Source: Sulfurovum sp.
Lineage (GTDB): Bacteria > Campylobacterota > Campylobacteria > Campylobacterales > Sulfurovaceae
Direction of reading: 5' to 3'
DNA length: 7,498 bases
Assembly (NCBI GenBank): GCA_015661535.1
Contig: DQVY01000190.1
Coordinates: forward strand, 1-7,498
Part shown: positions 5,841 through 7,498 of the stretch, one piece after another
How positions within the stretch are numbered: position 1 is the stretch's first letter
Layout: each line of letters begins with the position of its first letter
Position numbers and translations under genes: made by a program
The notes under the pieces: model-generated
Database searches by the model: none
The model's input: only the letters and a program-made list of their open reading frames with translations
What the model was told of the DNA's origin: nothing

Positions 5841-6886
5841 GGTTGCATGATTATTTTTGCAACATTTTCAGAACTTCCATGTCCCAAATATGCTTTTAAC
5901 TCTTCGGCCTTTTGGGCGAAGATCTTTCGGTCGGTATTGTAGTACGCTTTGAGTAGATTGTCAACTGTGACTTCTTCTTGGAGTATTTCCTTATGCAAGG
6001 TTGTTTTGTTGTAGTGATTCAAGATGATGTTTGCAAGCCCCACCTGTGTAATACCCAGCAGCTTGGTTCCTATGAAAAAGTCTACTTTTTTTGCAATGTA
6101 TGCCAAGGTAAAAGGTACCCCGATGAGTGCGGATTCAAGTGTTGCTGTGCCAGAACAGATGAAGGCAAACTCTGAACGTCTGAGTGCTTCATGTGTGTCA
6201 CGTACTATTTCAAATTCTCTGTTACCTCTGTAAAGTTTTGCTATCTTGTTTCTGGAAAATGAGGGAGGTATGACCAAAAGAGGGCGTATATCATTACCCA
6301 ATTTACGTCTAAGTTCTAAGAATACAGGCATCAAACGCGTGATCTCAGACTTACGTGAACCCGGCATAAAAGTAATGACATTTTTAGTCTCTGATTCAAT
6401 ACGGTGTATATTGATCTCATCGAGAAGGGGGTGACCGACATATTGTGCTTTACCTTGAGGATAGTAGTCTACTTCAAAAGGAAGTATGCCTAAGAGTTTG
6501 TCACAGTACTGTTCCAGTTTAAGTGCACGTTTTGGTCTACTGGCCCATATTTGAGGTAAGATATAGTAGATGATCTCTTTGTCAGGGTAGGCTGCTTTAA
6601 GTTTCTTGGCCAGCGGTAGGTTAAAGCCAGAAGAATCCATAAGCAGCACTTTGTCGGCATCTTTAGCGAGTTTCACCATCTCGTCTGCTACTTTAAAGAA
6701 CCAAGGCAGTTTCTTTAGCGCATCCACCACACCCATAATAGCCATTTCCGAGATGTCATGCAGCGGAGTCCCCTGTGCTATATGCTTATCAAAGATACCT
6801 GTGAGCTCTACATCTTGTATATGTTTCAGTACCTCTTTTAGGTGGAGGTTGGAAGAGGGTTCTAGAGCTGAGACTAAGAGTTTCAT
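5837..6886 (-). CDS. lpxB: Lipid-A-disaccharide synthase LpxB
   Basis: LpxB is a peripheral-membrane GT19 glycosyltransferase that joins UDP-2,3-diacylglucosamine to lipid X, forming the beta-1,6 disaccharide of lipid A. By hand alignment to E. coli LpxB, E15 corresponds to E9 (ALEPSSN) and D98 to D84 (MDSSGFN). PQIWASRPKR (111-120) matches PSVWAWRQKR. GHPLLD (151-156), MPGSRKSEI (174-182) and the donor-site CSGTATLESALIGVP (244-258) are also conserved. The 349 residues are shorter than the roughly 382 of E. coli, with an early C-terminal end. The loops around E9 and D84 differ from the E. coli forms (AGEASGD, DAPDFN), probably as a lineage variant. The ATG at 6886 follows AGGAA (6901-6897) by 10 bases. 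The TAG stop lies within the REP-like element, so the last residue or two may reflect that insertion. Confidence 0.95.
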   Translation of the reverse strand: MKLLVSALEPSSNLHLKEVLKHIQDVELTGIFDKHIAQGTPLHDISEMAIMGVVDALKKLPWFFKVADEMVKLAKDADKVLLMDSSGFNLPLAKKLKAAYPDKEIIYYILPQIWASRPKRALKLEQYCDKLLGILPFEVDYYPQGKAQYVGHPLLDEINIHRIESETKNVITFMPGSRKSEITRLMPVFLELRRKLGNDIRPLLVIPPSFSRNKIAKLYRGNREFEIVRDTHEALRRSEFAFICSGTATLESALIGVPFTLAYIAKKVDFFIGTKLLGITQVGLANIILNHYNKTTLHKEILQEEVTVDNLLKAYYNTDRKIFAQKAEELKAYLGHGSSENVAKIIMQP

Positions 6887-6930
6887 AAGTGTTTAATTCC
6901 TATACGTAATTATCGTATTTTATCATAATA

Positions 6931-6936
6931 ATTATA
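6931..6936 (-). promoter_or_regulatory. Candidate -10 box upstream of lpxB
   Basis: A perfect TATAAT on the minus strand (6936-6931) overlaps the stop codon of the sixA-like gene, in a very AT-rich 45-base gap before lpxB. A start of transcription about 38 bases before the lpxB ATG would follow. No clear TTGACA-like -35 is seen, though promoters of this phylum often lack one. AT-rich sequence makes chance matches common. Confidence 0.25.
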
Positions 6937-7411
6937 CATACTTTTTAGGATACTCAAAAAAGAGTGCTTTGCCTTTCTTTTCCAGAGTTGGATTTTCAAA
7001 GCTTATGCCAACCACACCTGCTGTAGGGATATTATAGATAGACTTGTCTGAGAGCATATCATTGAGTGTGCTAAGTCCGGGGTTATGCCCTACGATCATA
7101 ACACTCTCTACACTTTGCAGGGCTTCTTGTACAAGTTGGTAGAGGGTCAGAGATGAAGCTTCATAAATACGTGTATCAAATCTAAGTTCACCACCTAAGG
7201 TTTTATGGTAGTGTTTGGCTGTTTTTTTGGCACGTTTTGCAGGGCTTGAAAGTATAAGGTCGGGTTTTATGCTCTTGTTTTTAAGTAGTTCTGCTATAAA
7301 AGGTACATCTCTTTTTCCTCGTGCATTGAGTGGACGTTCAAAGTCTGAGAGTGACATGTCATCCCAAGATGATTTTGCATGACGTGCTATATAAAGGATC
7401 TTTCTACTCAT
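6932..7411 (-). CDS. SixA-like histidine phosphatase family protein
   Basis: This is a small phosphoglycerate-mutase-like (histidine phosphatase, COG2062) protein of 159 residues, close to E. coli SixA in size. SixA dephosphorylates phosphohistidine proteins, but relatives act on other substrates, so the target here is unknown. Visible active-site elements are the phospho-acceptor RHAKSSW motif (R10, H11), the second-arginine motif LSSPAKRAKKTA (R60), E84 in IYEAS, and the second histidine in VGHNPGLS (H109). It has no signal peptide and should be cytoplasmic. I chose the ATG at 7411, whose ATGA overlaps the stop of the upstream gene, with AGGA 11 bases before it. An in-frame ATG at 7423 would add MADT but has no properly spaced Shine-Dalgarno. 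The gene lies 45 bases upstream of lpxB, with which it may share transcripts. Confidence 0.9.
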   Translation of the reverse strand: MSRKILYIARHAKSSWDDMSLSDFERPLNARGKRDVPFIAELLKNKSIKPDLILSSPAKRAKKTAKHYHKTLGGELRFDTRIYEASSLTLYQLVQEALQSVESVMIVGHNPGLSTLNDMLSDKSIYNIPTAGVVGISFENPTLEKKGKALFFEYPKKYV

Positions 7412-7498
7412 AGTGTCAGCCATCCTGCGATCAAAAAACCTAGAGAAGCCAACATCCCGCCAATCAAGGCATAAGGCAGCTGTGTGCGAACATGGCTT
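7408..7498 (-). CDS. C-terminus of a membrane protein, possibly NhaC-type Na+/H+ antiporter
   Basis: Only the last 29 codons and a TGA stop (7410-7408) are in the window. The gene enters from the right edge. The residues begin SHVRTQLPYALIGG and continue into a hydrophobic segment rich in Leu, Gly and Ala that ends GWLTL, as expected for a final transmembrane helix. The HVRTQLPYAL wording recalls the end of NhaC-family Na+/H+ antiporters (COG1757), but the fragment is too short to be certain. The stop overlaps the start of the sixA-like gene by ATGA, so the two are probably translated from one message. Confidence 0.5.
   Translation of the reverse strand, partial: SHVRTQLPYALIGGMLASLGFLIAGWLTL

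Noticed and set aside
7412..7423. Upstream ATG start for the sixA-like gene at 7423
   Set aside because: Its only AGG motif directly touches the ATG with no spacer, while the ATG at 7411 forms an ATGA overlap with the upstream stop and gives the usual short N-terminus before the RHA motif.

Overview
The window is a compact, all-minus-strand stretch of bacterial chromosome carrying housekeeping and cell-envelope genes. It reads from a membrane-protein end at the right edge down to a truncated mreC at the left edge. The order fabZ-lpxA-clpX-mreB-mreC is, from memory, the order found in Campylobacter and Helicobacter. With the AT-rich sequence, a QueH-type epoxyqueuosine reductase and a short LpxB, this points to Campylobacterota (epsilonproteobacteria). 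A Sulfurovum/Sulfurimonas-like free-living member is likely, but the genus is a guess.

Layout in the direction of transcription (right to left): the last 29 codons of a polytopic membrane protein, probably an NhaC-type Na+/H+ antiporter (7498-7408); a SixA-like histidine phosphatase joined to it by an ATGA stop/start overlap (7411-6932); lpxB (6886-5837); a 54-bp inverted pair of GTAG-headed palindromes (5840-5787); queH with a long C-terminal extension (5773-4694); fabZ with a GTG start (4625-4176); lpxA (4167-3385); clpX (3355-2135); mreB (2106-1072); and mreC, overlapping mreB by 11 bases and running off the left edge (1082-1). Gaps are 8 to 68 bases. No convincing intrinsic terminator is visible and there is no gene-free stretch above 70 bases, so the set may be one long operon or two overlapping ones.

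The genes fit an envelope-growth theme. FabZ and LpxA compete for (R)-3-hydroxyacyl-ACP, LpxA and LpxB are the first acyltransferase and the disaccharide synthase of lipid A, and MreB/MreC organise lateral wall growth. ClpX is the unfoldase of the ClpXP protease. QueH finishes queuosine in tRNA, and the SixA-like phosphatase acts on phosphohistidine or another phospho-substrate.

The most notable non-coding signal is the 5787-5840 element. It has the architecture of a REP/BIME unit: GTAG plus a 17-bp palindrome, a 12-base linker, then an inverted copy. Its GTAG supplies the lpxB stop codon. Removing the element on paper makes lpxB end with a TAA directly abutting the queH ATG, which suggests the element inserted into a formerly tight gene junction. 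No defence system, CRISPR array, RNA gene or complete transposon was seen.
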